From positions 1-64,000 of the forward strand of contig NZ_KB893252.1 of NCBI RefSeq assembly GCF_000374065.1: 64,000 nt of DNA, written 5' to 3'. Shown one piece after another: positions 44,827 to 54,064 of the stretch; within the stretch, counting starts at the first letter, position 1, and every line of letters starts with the position of its first letter. A program made the translations under genes and the position numbers. Below the pieces are notes generated by a model, which saw only the letters and a list, made by a program, of their open reading frames with translations, was not told the origin of the DNA and searched no databases. Source of the DNA: Spirosoma luteum DSM 19990. Its GTDB lineage: Bacteria; Bacteroidota; Bacteroidia; Cytophagales; Spirosomataceae.

Positions 44827-45822
44827 TCAGGGTACGTACGTTTCCAGCACGGTCATGTCGCCATCGGGAACCAGGGTGACGTTGTTGACAGACGCCGGAA
44901 TCAGGACACACTGCCCCATCGTTAGGGGTACGCTGTATCCGCCCGGTGCCTCAACCGTGAGTGCCCCCGATACGCAGATGAGAATAACGAACGAGTCGAT
45001 GTGCGTGTAGTCGTGCTCTACTTCCTGGTTGAAATTCAAAATGTTCGTCACGAAATAGTCACTCGTTACGGCATTGACGGTCTCGTTTTGGGTACGCTCA
45101 TACGCCGTTTTGTACTGGTCGTAATGCTGATAGTCGATAGCGTCAACGGCCAGTTCGGTGTGCAGTTCGCGTTTCTGCCCGGTGGTGGCATCCACCCGGT
45201 CGAAGTCGTAAATCCGGTAGGTGGTATCGGACGTTTGCTGAATTTCGGCCAGCAACAGCCCCTTACCAATGTAATGGACCCGACCGGCGGGCAGAAAAAA
45301 CACATCGCCGGGATGGGCTTCTTCGATGTTGAGCAGGTCCTGAATCGTGTTGTCAGCCACTGCTTTTACGTATTCCTCTTTGGTCACTTCCCGGTTGAAG
45401 CCCGCGTTGAGTTTTGCTCCTTCGTCGGCCTGCATGATGTACCACATTTCGGTTTTACCGAATCCACTTTTGCGCTTTTCGGCCAGTTCATCATCCGGGT
45501 GAACCTGGATGGACAGGTCGTCATTGGCATCGATGAACTTGACCAGCAGCGGAAACCGGTCACCATATTTTTCATAAACGTGCTGCCCAACCAGGTCGCC
45601 TTTGTACTGCTCCACCAGTTCGCGCAGTGATTTCCCAATCAGGCTGCCTTCTTTCACAACCGACACGTTGCCCTCCACATCGGATACTTCCCAGGTTTCG
45701 CCACAATTGGAAAGTGGACCATCCGGTCCGGAAGAAAAGTCTTTATCGAGAACGGTCTTTATTTTTTGACCACCCCAGATTTTATCTTTAAAAATAGGCT
45801 CGAATATCAGCGGATACAGCAT
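44827..45822 (-). CDS. manA: Mannose-6-phosphate isomerase, class I
   Basis: 331 residues, the short class I form. Cupin metal-site marks are visible: LLVKFIDANDDLSIQVHPDD (the QVHPDD zinc-binding motif), GKTEMWYIM with the Glu ligand, PGDVFFLPAGRVHYIGKGLL with the third His, and QQTSDTTYRIYDFDR. It interconverts mannose-6-phosphate and fructose-6-phosphate in the cytoplasm, feeding GDP-sugar synthesis or mannose use. The ATG at 45822 gives the typical start LYPLIFEPIFKDKIWGG. It is transcribed alone. Confidence 0.93.
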   Translation of the reverse strand: MLYPLIFEPIFKDKIWGGQKIKTVLDKDFSSGPDGPLSNCGETWEVSDVEGNVSVVKEGSLIGKSLRELVEQYKGDLVGQHVYEKYGDRFPLLVKFIDANDDLSIQVHPDDELAEKRKSGFGKTEMWYIMQADEGAKLNAGFNREVTKEEYVKAVADNTIQDLLNIEEAHPGDVFFLPAGRVHYIGKGLLLAEIQQTSDTTYRIYDFDRVDATTGQKRELHTELAVDAIDYQHYDQYKTAYERTQNETVNAVTSDYFVTNILNFNQEVEHDYTHIDSFVILICVSGALTVEAPGGYSVPLTMGQCVLIPASVNNVTLVPDGDMTVLETYVP

Positions 45823-46192
45823 AGAAAAAAGGAACCGACCGGCGGCCCGGATAATTGAAAAGATGACAGATTAGCAACAACCCATAAACCGGCAAGATAG
45901 GGCAATTGTTGGTTGATAACCTTTCTGGATCGGGCTATCGGGGCTTTTTCCTAAAACGTCAATTTGTTTTTCAACTGACCAGACTCATCCTTCGTAGTCA
46001 ATGGGCGTATAGGTATACCGATTTGCGGAAGAAAGCTAACAATGCCTTTTGTATAACCCAAACTGACAATACCTGCAAAAATGCGCTGAGCGCGAACGGG
46101 TTAACTAAGCCAGAGAACGGGCTACAAAACGAATGTATTTACCGGGGGTACCTTGACAATAGTTTGGGTACTGAGTGATACGCATCGGTTGA
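45823..46192. other. Intergenic stretch with no recognisable gene
   Basis: 370 bases between manA and the DUF6766 gene. A 90-codon plus-strand frame (45906-46178) is open but has random-looking composition, no recognisable motif and no neighbour in its orientation. No hairpin or repeat of note was found. Confidence 0.4.
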
Positions 46193-46852
46193 TTACTCAC
46201 CCGTTTCCGAGTCGGGCGCATCAACCGGCTTGGATTCAGGCGAACCCTGCTGGCGCAGGAAAATAGATAATACCACGATGGACAGTACCGACAAAAATTC
46301 ACTCTGCCAGTTTTGCAGCGATTGAAACCAGAACTCTGACGTTCCCAGAAATTGCCACAACGAGAGTACCTCCGATTTACCTTTTAGGGCCTGTTCGGTA
46401 TTGTACTCCTTAACACCACCAACGGCATGCAGGAAGAAGGAAAGGCCAAAAAGTAGAAAATAAGCAAGACTAAGTGAATTCTGGTACAGTTTCAGCACCC
46501 AGCCTCCGCGCCGAACGGGCCAGGGAGCACCCTTGCGCGTTGGCGAAGGCTGCCGATCCACTTCTTCAGGCTCATACAGGCTTTTGGATTCGGAAGAGCC
46601 TTTCTGCCGGAGCGATACCGTCAGTATCACATACAGGCCCATCTGTAAAAATTCACTCTCCCAGTTTTCGAAGACCGCTTCTATACAATGGCCACTGATC
46701 AGATAAGCACTGAAAACGAGCGGAGCCCGGCCGTAGTCACTTAGCTCATTATTGAACTCATGCCAGCCCACTACAATCTGGCCCGCCAAGGTCAGCAGCG
46801 TAATCAATACAAGTAGTAAAGTAAGGCCATTTTCATACAGGAACTTCTTCAT
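46193..46852 (-). CDS. DUF6766-family membrane protein
   Basis: 219 residues with four hydrophobic segments (about 9-28 LTLLLVLITLLTLAGQIVVG, about 68-82, about 125-145 LAYFLLFGLSFFLHAVGG, about 187-200). Two internal repeats are visible: ENWESEFLQMGLYVILTVSL with RQKGSSESK, and QNWQSEFLSVLSIVVLSIFL with RQQGSPESK. This repeated NWxSEF...LRQxGSxESK pattern is typical of DUF6766. The function is unknown. It stands alone. Confidence 0.75.
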   Translation of the reverse strand: MKKFLYENGLTLLLVLITLLTLAGQIVVGWHEFNNELSDYGRAPLVFSAYLISGHCIEAVFENWESEFLQMGLYVILTVSLRQKGSSESKSLYEPEEVDRQPSPTRKGAPWPVRRGGWVLKLYQNSLSLAYFLLFGLSFFLHAVGGVKEYNTEQALKGKSEVLSLWQFLGTSEFWFQSLQNWQSEFLSVLSIVVLSIFLRQQGSPESKPVDAPDSETGE

Positions 46853-47213
46853 TGTCTATGGCAGGAAAATACTAGGTTGTTGGGTTGCCCGAAAGTCAGT
46901 AAAGCATAAGCCTATATCAGCTCGTACGGTAATCAACCAGTACAGTAGACAGTAAACAGGTCCGCACAGTAATTGGAACGTTTCGTTGGTGTATGTCCTA
47001 ACGACAATCAACAGGAATAGTTTTTGTCCGAAAGAGGCCGGATAAACCAGCAAAAGGGTTTGGCCTTGCCCCGTCAACTATTAGTTAACGTGAGTACGGG
47101 ATTAGTTATGGGAATTAGCGACAAAAACACAGGGCTTGTTATCATAAAAATGGTAGGCCACTAGGGGACGGGGACAATTAGGTATATAAAAGACAAGTTC
47201 GCAACTTTAGCCC
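46853..47213. other. Intergenic stretch upstream of the transposase relic
   Basis: 361 bases with no gene. It contains the left arm (47086-47100, taacgtgagtacggg) of a perfect inverted repeat whose right arm lies at 47640-47654, bracketing the IS5-like relic. Confidence 0.5.
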
Positions 47214-47654
47214 ATGAGACGTTACGAAATTACCGACCAGCAATGGGCTAAAATTAGTGAATTGCTGCCTGGGAAGGTAAGGGATGTGGGATGAAGTGGC
47301 CATGATAATCGCCTGTTTATCAATGCAGTGCTTTGGATTGGTCGGAGCGGAGCCCCCTGGCGCGATTTGCCCGAACGCTTCGGGCCCGCACCGGCGGCCC
47401 GGCTGGAACTCGGCCTACCGCCGATTCAGACGATGGGCCAAAGCGGGCATTTGGCAACAGGTTTTTGAGCGTTTGCAAGAACCCGACTTCGATTGGCTGA
47501 TGATTGATTCGACCATCGTGCGGGCGCATCAGCACGCATCGGGTCAAAAAAAAATGATCCTGCCAGCGAGTGCTTAGGCCAATCGGTTGGCGGCTGGAGC
47601 ACCAAAATTCACGCGGCTGTCAATGCGTTGGGTAATCCACCCGTACTCACGTTA
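47086..47654. repeat. 15-bp perfect inverted repeats bracketing the transposase relic
   Basis: taacgtgagtacggg at 47086-47100 and its exact reverse complement at 47640-47654 flank the broken transposase. They may be ends of a mobile element or a scar of its loss. The right arm falls inside the expected transposase reading frame (after NALGNPPVLTL), so they are not simply the original terminal repeats of a complete element. Confidence 0.5.
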
Positions 47655-47656
47655 TC
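47214..47656 (+). pseudogene. IS5-family transposase remnant
   Basis: The pieces read in order [86 protein letters not shown] and GGWSTKIHAAVNALGNP, the N-terminal and first DDE part of an IS5 (IS427-group) transposase. The gene is broken by an in-frame tga at about 47292-47294, a frame change with extra bases near 47375-47405, another at a run of nine A near 47548-47556, and loss of everything after NALGNPPVLTL. It cannot make an active transposase. Confidence 0.85.
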
Positions 47657-47871
47657 GTACTAAAACAGCACCGTCATGCCAGGCGTACCAATCCGGGCAG
47701 TAAAAGACCTGACCAGGGCTATTCAATCCCGGTAACGCCATTTCTGAAGGAACGGTAACCAGTGTTTACGGGAAACTGCGTTACTTTGTATCGACGTTAG
47801 GGTATGAAGTATGGCTTTACGACCCAATAATTGGTTTTCTACACGCGGCTTTCTGACCGCCTTCTGAATCG

Positions 47872-48924
47872 ATGAATCTCAAAAATATCCTTAAGTACCT
47901 CGTTTCTCTGGCCATTGCCGGCGGACTCCTTTGGTTTACCTTCCAGCAAAGCCACCTCGACGCGGCCGATCTGTGGAAAAAAATCAGCGCGGCCGATTAC
48001 CGGTGGGTGCTGCTATCGTGCCTGTTTACCATCGTGGCCCACTGGAGCCGGGCCGAACGGTGGCGTGTTCTGCTGGAACCTGTCGTACCGCAGCGACCCG
48101 ATTCACTCGATACAACGGCTAGTGTGCTAACGGGATACCTGGCCAACCTGGCCCTGCCCCGCGCGGGAGAAGTAGCCCGGTGTGGCACCTTATATCGGTT
48201 GACAGGCGTACCCGTCAATGTGAGTTTTGGTACTGTGGTAGCCGAACGCCTGTTTGACCTGCTGATGCTGATACTCCTGCTGGGGGCTACGTTCGTGCTG
48301 GAGTTTGACCGGCTTAGTCAGTTTTTCATGGAGTTTCTGGGTGGAAAACTCCCCAAAGGCTCCAGCGGTTCGGGGTTGCTGCTGCTGGTCGGTGTGGTAT
48401 TGCTGGGGCTGGCATTGCTGGGCTGGTTTTTGTTCAACCGGTACCGGGAAGCCCTCGGTCGGCACCCGCTTTACCAAAAAATAAGCGGCTTTACCAAAGG
48501 GTTACTGGAAGGGCTGTTGAGTGTTCGGAAAATACGGAAACCCGGACTGTTCGTGTTCCACACGTTTCTCATCTGGGGTATGTATTTCCTGATGTCCTAC
48601 TGTCTGTTTTTTGCGATGCCCTCCACGGCCAATCTGGGTGCGCTGGCCGGATTGACAATTCTGGTGGTAGGATCGCTGGGGATGGCTGCGCCCACGCCGG
48701 GAGGAATTGGGTCGTTTCACCTGCTGGTGGGACAGGTAGCCATTCTGTACGGGCTAACCAGTCAGGACGGGCAGATTCTGGCCACGTTTATTCACGGCGT
48801 TTCGACCCTGATGATTATCATCCTGGGGGTATCATCCCTGCTGTTCGTCCTATTCCGACGCAATAAAAAGACGGACCTGCCCGATGTACTCGACGACCCG
48901 AAAGCAATCAGGATAGAGCAGTAA
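47872..48924 (+). CDS. Lysylphosphatidylglycerol synthase-type transmembrane (flippase-like) protein
   Basis: 350 residues with about eight hydrophobic segments. It matches the UPF0104/LPG-synthase TM region: WRVLLEPVVPQRPDSLDTTA, YLANLALPRAGEVARCGTLY, GTVVAERLFDLLMLILLLGA and GSLGMAAPTPGGIGSFHLL. The catalytic synthase domain of MprF is absent, so it corresponds to the membrane flippase part only. It probably moves a lipid or lipid-linked glycan across the inner membrane; the cargo is unknown. It ends 8 bases before rfaE2, which suggests cotranscription and a cell-envelope role. Confidence 0.85.
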   Translation: MNLKNILKYLVSLAIAGGLLWFTFQQSHLDAADLWKKISAADYRWVLLSCLFTIVAHWSRAERWRVLLEPVVPQRPDSLDTTASVLTGYLANLALPRAGEVARCGTLYRLTGVPVNVSFGTVVAERLFDLLMLILLLGATFVLEFDRLSQFFMEFLGGKLPKGSSGSGLLLLVGVVLLGLALLGWFLFNRYREALGRHPLYQKISGFTKGLLEGLLSVRKIRKPGLFVFHTFLIWGMYFLMSYCLFFAMPSTANLGALAGLTILVVGSLGMAAPTPGGIGSFHLLVGQVAILYGLTSQDGQILATFIHGVSTLMIIILGVSSLLFVLFRRNKKTDLPDVLDDPKAIRIEQ

Positions 48925-48932
48925 TTATCGTT

Positions 48933-49412
48933 ATGACCGAATCTAAAATTCTCACGCATGAGCAGGCTGTTCATCAGGCAAACCAGTGGCGGGCCGAGGG
49001 GCAGCAACTGGTTTTTACCAATGGCTGCTTCGACATCATTCACCTGGGCCACATCGACTACCTCGAAAAAGCCCGCCAGCTGGGTGACCGCCTGATCCTG
49101 GGCCTGAATACGGATGCCTCGGTTAGCTGTATTAAAGGCCCCAATCGCCCTGTGGTGAACGAGTACGCCCGCGCCCGACTGATGGCCGCCCTTGCCTTTG
49201 TGGATGTGGTTACGTTCTTTGGCGAACCCACTCCGCTCGAATTGATCGAGGCCATCCGGCCCGATATACTGGTGAAGGGAGACGATTATACTGTGAACAC
49301 CATCGTTGGGGCCGACTTCGTACTGGGTCGGGGGGGGCGCGTCGAGACGATTGCGCTGGTGCCGGGGTATTCGACCACCAAACTCATCGAGCGAATCAAA
49401 CAGAGTTACTGA
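48933..49412 (+). CDS. rfaE2: D-glycero-beta-D-manno-heptose 1-phosphate adenylyltransferase
   Basis: 159 residues, the stand-alone nucleotidyltransferase half of HldE. The cytidylyltransferase-like motif VFTNGCFDIIHLGHIDYLEK includes the HxGH-type HLGH, followed by LGLNTDASVSCIKGPNRPV, RPDILVKGDDYTVNTIVGA and GYSTTKLIERI. It joins AMP to heptose-1-phosphate to make ADP-heptose, a lipopolysaccharide-core precursor, in the cytoplasm. The separate kinase half is not in this window. It lies 8 bases after the flippase-like gene. Confidence 0.93.
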   Translation: MTESKILTHEQAVHQANQWRAEGQQLVFTNGCFDIIHLGHIDYLEKARQLGDRLILGLNTDASVSCIKGPNRPVVNEYARARLMAALAFVDVVTFFGEPTPLELIEAIRPDILVKGDDYTVNTIVGADFVLGRGGRVETIALVPGYSTTKLIERIKQSY

Positions 49413-49548
49413 CTTGTCTGTTTAAATGGTGTCCGGTCTTGATAAATGGTACCTTGACCGGGATACTTTTCGCCGAAACTGTTGTTTTACTACTGACGGC
49501 CCCCTTGTACGGGTTGTTCAATTAAACCATAAACCTGACTAACATACG

Positions 49549-50229
49549 ATGATTTGGGTAATAATGATTCTCATCTTCGGGGCCAGTGCTTTTGTAAGCT
49601 GGCGCCTGCGGAGTAAGTTTAATGAATACGCTCAGGTTGGCCTGAGCAACGGCATGAGTGGTGCCGAAATAGCCAAGATGATGCTGAACCAGAATGGCAT
49701 TTATGATGTGCGGGTCGTGTCGGTAGAGGGTATGCTCACGGACCACTATAACCCGGAAGAAAAAACGGTGAACCTCAGTGCCGATGTTTATTACGGTCGC
49801 AGTGTGGCGGCCGCTGCGGTAGCCTCCCACGAGTGTGGCCACGCGGTGCAGCATCAGGTGGCTTATGCTCCGCTCAAACTGCGTTCGGCGATGGTACCGG
49901 CGCTATCATTTTCGTCCCGCTACATGCAGTGGATCCTGCTGGGTGGTATTCTGCTGTTGCAGACGACACCCATCCCGCTGGCCATTGGCGTTGGCCTGTT
50001 TGCCCTGACTACGCTGTTTTCGTTCATCACCCTGCCCGTTGAGTTCGATGCCAGCCGCCGGGCACTGGCCTGGATTCAGACCAACAACGTCGTGAATGAA
50101 CGCGAATATGGGTTTGCCAAAGACGCCCTCTGGTGGGCCGCCATGACCTACGTTGTAGCCGCCCTTGGCTCGCTGGCTACGTTACTTTATTACGCCAGCC
50201 TCCTGATGGGCGGTCGCCGGAGCGACTAA
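49549..50229 (+). CDS. YugP-like zinc metallopeptidase
   Basis: 226 residues. The first hydrophobic segment begins at once (MIWVIMILIFGASAFVSWRL). The zinc motif SHECGHAVQHQ (HECGH, a HExxH form) lies near residue 95, after VNLSADVYYGRSVAAAAVA. Two membrane segments (MQWILLGGILLLQTTPIPLA, LFALTTLFSFITLPVEFDA) and a C-terminal one follow. The FDASRRAL stretch is typical of the YugP family and holds a further Glu/Asp candidate ligand. Such proteins are membrane-embedded proteases of unknown substrate. A strong terminator follows the stop. Confidence 0.9.
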   Translation: MIWVIMILIFGASAFVSWRLRSKFNEYAQVGLSNGMSGAEIAKMMLNQNGIYDVRVVSVEGMLTDHYNPEEKTVNLSADVYYGRSVAAAAVASHECGHAVQHQVAYAPLKLRSAMVPALSFSSRYMQWILLGGILLLQTTPIPLAIGVGLFALTTLFSFITLPVEFDASRRALAWIQTNNVVNEREYGFAKDALWWAAMTYVVAALGSLATLLYYASLLMGGRRSD

Positions 50230-50249
50230 CCTTTCCTGTATCGCTTACC

Positions 50250-50289
50250 AGGCAAAAAGCCGCATCAGTCCTGATGCGGCTTTTTGCCT
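50250..50289 (+). terminator. Strong hairpin terminator after the YugP-like gene
   Basis: aggcaaaaagccgcatcag (50250-50268) is perfectly complementary to 50271-50289, with a ttttt tract inside the right arm. It lies 20 bases after the stop codon. The symmetric A/T runs suit termination from either side. Confidence 0.85.
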
Positions 50290-50429
50290 GACAGGGGCAT
50301 CGACTGGTACGCCCAGCCTCCACTCAGCGCCCGGTACGTGCCGACCGGGCTTGCCTCTGTTCCGTTCGGGTGTCGATAAGCTCCCAACCGACTTCCATCA
50401 CAGCTGGGTACCGGAAAACGGGCACTTTG

Positions 50430-50888
50430 CTAAGAAACACACGAATCAGCCCAATACGTACGAAGCATGACTAACCCCTCTACCCATTCTTTATACGTGG
50501 TTGGTTTGATAATGTATGAGTTAGCCGAACGGTCGAACGTATCGGTAATGTCGTTCTGGTCGCTTGAGCGACTGAGAACTACCGTTGGGATTTGCTGGTA
50601 TACTGGCTGCGACTTAAGTGCTTCCAGTATCTCTAAGCCTGCTTCTGGAGTGGGTAGGTACAGATCGACCAGAATTAAGTCGGGCAGGCTTTTCTCCGGT
50701 TGCAGACAGGCAGCCAGGTAATCCTTTGCCTGACTGGCGTCTGACTGCCAAACCAGATTAGCACCGGGGAATAGCTGGACGAGGGTCCAGCGAATAATGA
50801 ACCATTCATCCGCATTATCCTCGATGCTTAAGATGGTTTTCTTTCCAATTTTCGATTGATTAAGTTGCTGATAGGCCATAGCTCTCAT
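50430..50888 (-). CDS. Single-domain response regulator
   Basis: 152 residues, a receiver domain alone. It has the acidic pair in ILSIEDNADEWFIIR, the phospho-acceptor Asp in LPDLILVDLYLPTPEAGLEI, the conserved Ser in TVVLSRSSDQND and the Lys in SYIIKPTTYKEWVEGL. Without an output domain it must act by protein contact, for example in phosphorelay or chemotaxis-like control. Receiver proteins of this type often work with soluble PAS kinases; the kinase at 29329-31860 has no adjacent partner, but a link between the two is only a possibility. Confidence 0.9.
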   Translation of the reverse strand: MRAMAYQQLNQSKIGKKTILSIEDNADEWFIIRWTLVQLFPGANLVWQSDASQAKDYLAACLQPEKSLPDLILVDLYLPTPEAGLEILEALKSQPVYQQIPTVVLSRSSDQNDITDTFDRSANSYIIKPTTYKEWVEGLVMLRTYWADSCVS

Positions 50889-50981
50889 CTCTTTTCATCG
50901 TCAATAGTAACGTCCTTTCACGCGACCTCCCTGAAGAGCCAGTGTTGATGCAGACGCTTTGTTTACGTTGCTTGGGCTGGA

Positions 50982-51293
50982 TCAGTCGTCAAAATACTCT
51001 ACTTCTTCAACCATAGGGTGGCGGGCAATGATTGGTTCGCCCCAAACGGCCCCGCAACTGTAGGTACAGATAAAATAACCGACATCATTGCGGAATATAG
51101 CCAGTACAATCTCCCCATTATCGGCCGCAGCGCCAACCGCATCGCTAACTATTCTACCCTCCCTCCGGTAGATAACCTTGTAGATCCGGGCGGCAGTTAT
51201 CGCGCATCCTATACTTTGCAGCCGATCTATAATTCGGTTGTAAACGCGTTCGGTCTGGCTGGCATCAGATGCCAAAGGAAGGAAGAATTTCAT
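50982..51293 (-). CDS. Small protein of unknown function
   Basis: 103 residues, no signal or membrane segment. The sequence looks like a compact alpha+beta domain: SQTERVYNRIIDRLQSIGCA forms a helix, then ITAARIYKVIYRREGRIVSD, VLAIFRNDVGYFICTYSCGA and an acidic tail. I do not recognise the family. It is oriented like the response-regulator gene downstream, 93 bases apart, so cotranscription is possible. Confidence 0.55.
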   Translation of the reverse strand: MKFFLPLASDASQTERVYNRIIDRLQSIGCAITAARIYKVIYRREGRIVSDAVGAAADNGEIVLAIFRNDVGYFICTYSCGAVWGEPIIARHPMVEEVEYFDD

Positions 51294-51720
51294 GCCTTGT
51301 TAACCCCGAGACGTCAGGGTAATCATCCCGTTACTTAAACTTGTTAGGCAATGGGTCCACAACCCGCTAGCGGGTTACGCCGGACAGGGAAGGTCAACGG
51401 TCGTGTTGTCCTCTGGTTTGCCGTGGTAGCAGGGACCCCGCGTGGGTGTTTACGAAGCGATTAACTCAAACAGCTTCTGAAGATTGGATACGTAACAACC
51501 CAGAGGGAATCAAGCAGAACCCTGGCTGGCTAGTAACCGGATAGCGACCGTTTCGCGCCGGGTAAGCACACAACGGTACAACCTGACTTCAGTTTTACGG
51601 CGCCCACTTCGGTAGGCGTTTTTTAACCGGCTGTTACGTTTTTGGGGTGATAACTGGCACAGCCTTTCTGTTAAATAGCCTTCGAAAATAGAGTTTCTAA
51701 GCCAGCCCCGTTCCCGAAGG
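51294..51720. other. Intergenic stretch with no recognised gene
   Basis: 427 bases downstream of the haloperoxidase gene. A minus-strand frame continues through it (translating as RLKNAYRSGRRKTEVRLYRC among others), but it shadows the haloperoxidase in another frame and has no recognisable motif. No terminator-like stem of note was found. Confidence 0.35.
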
Positions 51721-53139
51721 CTACTTTTCCCAACCCAGCTGGTTAATGTGTTCACCAATGTTACGCCCCTCGCGCAGCCCGGTTTCGTTATCCTGCTGGG
51801 TATGAATACCGCCCAGTATCCGCGACCAGCCCGACTCTTCGGCGGCCTCCTGGAACGAATGGAAAACCCGGGCGGGATACCCCACGTTGCGGAAGGCATC
51901 GCGGGGCCGGTTAACGTGCGCATCGTCGACAAACCGAACCGATGACCCGAACAAATCGGTCAGGACGGCGGCAGCGGCTGCCCCCTGGGTGGAGTGACCC
52001 GACGAGAAGGCCGGAAAGGGGGGTTCGGGCCAGAAGGGAATCCAGGTCCGGTCAATATTGGCCCGGATAAACGACGAGGGCCGCTCGTTGTGGTACGTAT
52101 ATTTAGTTTTGAAACAGCAGATAAACGCATCGGCTACGGCCATGCCCGTGCGGGCGTAAGCTTCGGCTGCCTGCGCCAGATTAGCCCTGGTCGTGGTTAC
52201 CGCCAGGGTAGCTATGTAGTACGAATGACCGGGGGGTGTAAAGGTCTGGCTGGGGTCGTCGGCCCACCATAGTGCCGCTTCTTTCTCAGACTGGGTCAGG
52301 GTTCTGCTTTTGTCGTAAACGGCTTTGTACTGTTTGTAATAACCCGAGTTCAGATTAGTCGAGTAGGATTCGGGCCGGGGGGGTGGCATCCGGCTATTGG
52401 CCGGGGCAAAGGTTCGGTTGCTACCCCAGCGGGGGTGCAGTGCCCGCGCAATTGCTACCTGCCCATCGGTAGGGGCTACCCACGAGCCAGGGGTGTTGGG
52501 TAGCTGGTAATCCGTTGGGAAAGTATTCTGGTAGCTTTCGTGACCGCCGTCCTCCTTCGACCACGCGTAAATGGCCGACGCTACCGCCTGCCCAAACGCT
52601 ACCGATCGCACGACGACCGCCCGATTAACGGTATCGCCATAGGCCTGCTGCATGGCGTTCTCCAGGGAGTCGACTGAGAAGCGGGCCGAAAGCGGTGCAT
52701 GGCTGTAGATGTTTTTGAGCAGAAAGGCCTGCCCCGCATTGAGCGCCAGCGGCCAGTTGTACACGCTGTCGGTTTGCGGGAGTGGCAGTTTGCTGAGGCC
52801 GCTCAGTTGCCGGACCATCGACCGGTAGCCTGGCATGCCATAAACCGCTGTCTCGTACATAGTCAGGCCAATATAGCTAAACGCCCGTGAGGCATAGGTA
52901 GGTGTGTTGGCGGGTGTAGCGGCCGTAACGCGCAGGGCCATACGTCCCCACTGCACGGCCAGATCGGAAGGATAGGAAGCTACTGCCCGACCAACCGGAA
53001 AAACCGGGTCCGGGTCTGGCTCGGGCTCGGCGGGCGACTGGCAACTGTACACCAGGAAACTGGCTATAAATAGCCCAACGACACTCCGGCCAGCTTTTCT
53101 CCAGGAAGAGGACTGAACAGGTAAAGCGAAATGACGCAT
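51721..53139 (-). CDS. Vanadium-dependent haloperoxidase/PAP2-like lipoprotein
   Basis: 472 residues. The N-terminal VVGLFIASFLVYSC gives a lipoprotein signal (Cys near residue 33), followed by a proline/glutamate-rich linker (AEPEPDPDPVFPVG). The vanadate- or phosphate-binding triad motifs are all present: KYTYHNERPSSFIR (K...RP), FPAFSSGHSTQGAAAA (SGH) and SRILGGIHTQQDNETG (SR...GxHxxxD). The family includes true vanadium haloperoxidases and acid phosphatases of the same fold, and motifs do not separate them. It would act in the periplasm or outside the cell, bound to a membrane. It stands alone. Confidence 0.9.
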   Translation of the reverse strand: MRHFALPVQSSSWRKAGRSVVGLFIASFLVYSCQSPAEPEPDPDPVFPVGRAVASYPSDLAVQWGRMALRVTAATPANTPTYASRAFSYIGLTMYETAVYGMPGYRSMVRQLSGLSKLPLPQTDSVYNWPLALNAGQAFLLKNIYSHAPLSARFSVDSLENAMQQAYGDTVNRAVVVRSVAFGQAVASAIYAWSKEDGGHESYQNTFPTDYQLPNTPGSWVAPTDGQVAIARALHPRWGSNRTFAPANSRMPPPRPESYSTNLNSGYYKQYKAVYDKSRTLTQSEKEAALWWADDPSQTFTPPGHSYYIATLAVTTTRANLAQAAEAYARTGMAVADAFICCFKTKYTYHNERPSSFIRANIDRTWIPFWPEPPFPAFSSGHSTQGAAAAAVLTDLFGSSVRFVDDAHVNRPRDAFRNVGYPARVFHSFQEAAEESGWSRILGGIHTQQDNETGLREGRNIGEHINQLGWEK

Positions 53140-53536
53140 AGAAATTGACAGCTGTACTGTTGGCTACGACCACTGATACCGCTTAGCGGTTGTAATGAAA
53201 ATAAATAATTTTTACCAAATGACGTAGTTGGGCTGATTACCGCTGACCAAGTTAGTATTACAAGCCATTGACTATCAATGAAATAATTTCAACTGAAGGG
53301 CCAAATAAATTTACCTGACTACGTAGAGAATACCATTGAACTGCCCCGCAGTGTTGGTTCAAGCCAGTAACCTGAACGATAATTATCGGCTTTGGATAGC
53401 TTGAAAAAACAACCGACCCAAAACGCACAGGGCATTTTGGGTCGGTCAGGCTGTTTTACTGCTTTCATTCGGTTTCCCTCCTGAATTGACAGGAACCTTC
53501 ATTAGGCGGCACACGGCCGTCTTTTTGCAGCATACA
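53140..53536. other. Intergenic stretch with a terminator
   Basis: 397 bases with no gene. It holds the promoter region of the haloperoxidase gene, which is AT-rich near 53195-53220 but has no convincing boxes, and the terminator of the holin-like gene at 53412-53446. Confidence 0.4.
53412..53446 (-). terminator. Rho-independent terminator of the holin-like gene
   Basis: accgacccaaaa at 53412-53423 pairs with 53435-53446. On the minus strand the stem is followed by ttgttttttc, a proper T-run, and lies about 90 bases after the gene's stop codon. Confidence 0.8.
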
Positions 53537-53989
53537 TCACATATCGGATTCTCCGTATGCTACAGCAAGCACGTATGCGGTTGTACCTGCAGACCGATCC
53601 GTTTGGCCCATCTTGATGAAAGCCTCGTACCCAGACTCCACCATTTCGGGCGTGGGTGCTGAGCGGTCGATGAGCATCCCGGCAATGGCAACAGAAACCG
53701 CGATAACCAGGGCGGGCCAGAAGCCAACGATGGTAAAACTATCCATGAACCGGTCAATCAGCTTGAGCAGCAAGGCCGTGACAATGATGCGCACAATTCC
53801 TGTCAGCAGAAAGAACGTGACCAGGTTGAGCGGAAAGCGAATGACCCAGCCAACCAGAAAGTTGAGCAAACCAAGCACCAGTGCGATAACAATGGCTGTG
53901 CCAAAGCTTTTAACGTCAATCTGGGGCAGAAAATACGCCAGACCAAAAATAACGGCGGCATCGAGCAATACATGTAGGATGAGATTCAT
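53537..53989 (-). CDS. Phage-holin-family (PF04020-type) membrane protein
   Basis: 150 residues with four hydrophobic segments (LILHVLLDAAVIFGLAYFLP, AIVIALVLGLLNFLVGWVI, LNLVTFFLLTGIVRIIVTAL and WPALVIAVSVAIAGMLID). The order and the VLGLLNFLVGWVIRFPLNLV stretch are typical of the mycobacterial-type 4-TM holin superfamily. These proteins are widespread outside phages and no lysis genes are nearby, so a phage role is unlikely. After the last helix there is a polar tail (SAPTPEMVESGYEAFIKMGQ) that extends beyond the usual family length. Confidence 0.8.
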   Translation of the reverse strand: MNLILHVLLDAAVIFGLAYFLPQIDVKSFGTAIVIALVLGLLNFLVGWVIRFPLNLVTFFLLTGIVRIIVTALLLKLIDRFMDSFTIVGFWPALVIAVSVAIAGMLIDRSAPTPEMVESGYEAFIKMGQTDRSAGTTAYVLAVAYGESDM

Positions 53990-54064
53990 AAACAGGGGTA
54001 AATGGTTCTTTTAGACAACTGTTTTGGGTCACGATGGTTTATACTGAATACAAACCCAATGGTC

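Noticed and set aside
45906-46178. 90-codon plus-strand frame between manA and the DUF6766 gene
   Set aside because: No recognisable motif, unusual composition, no partner genes in its orientation.
53537-53989. Prophage lysis gene suggested by the holin-family match
   Set aside because: No other phage gene is nearby, and this 4-TM family is common as a chromosomal membrane protein.
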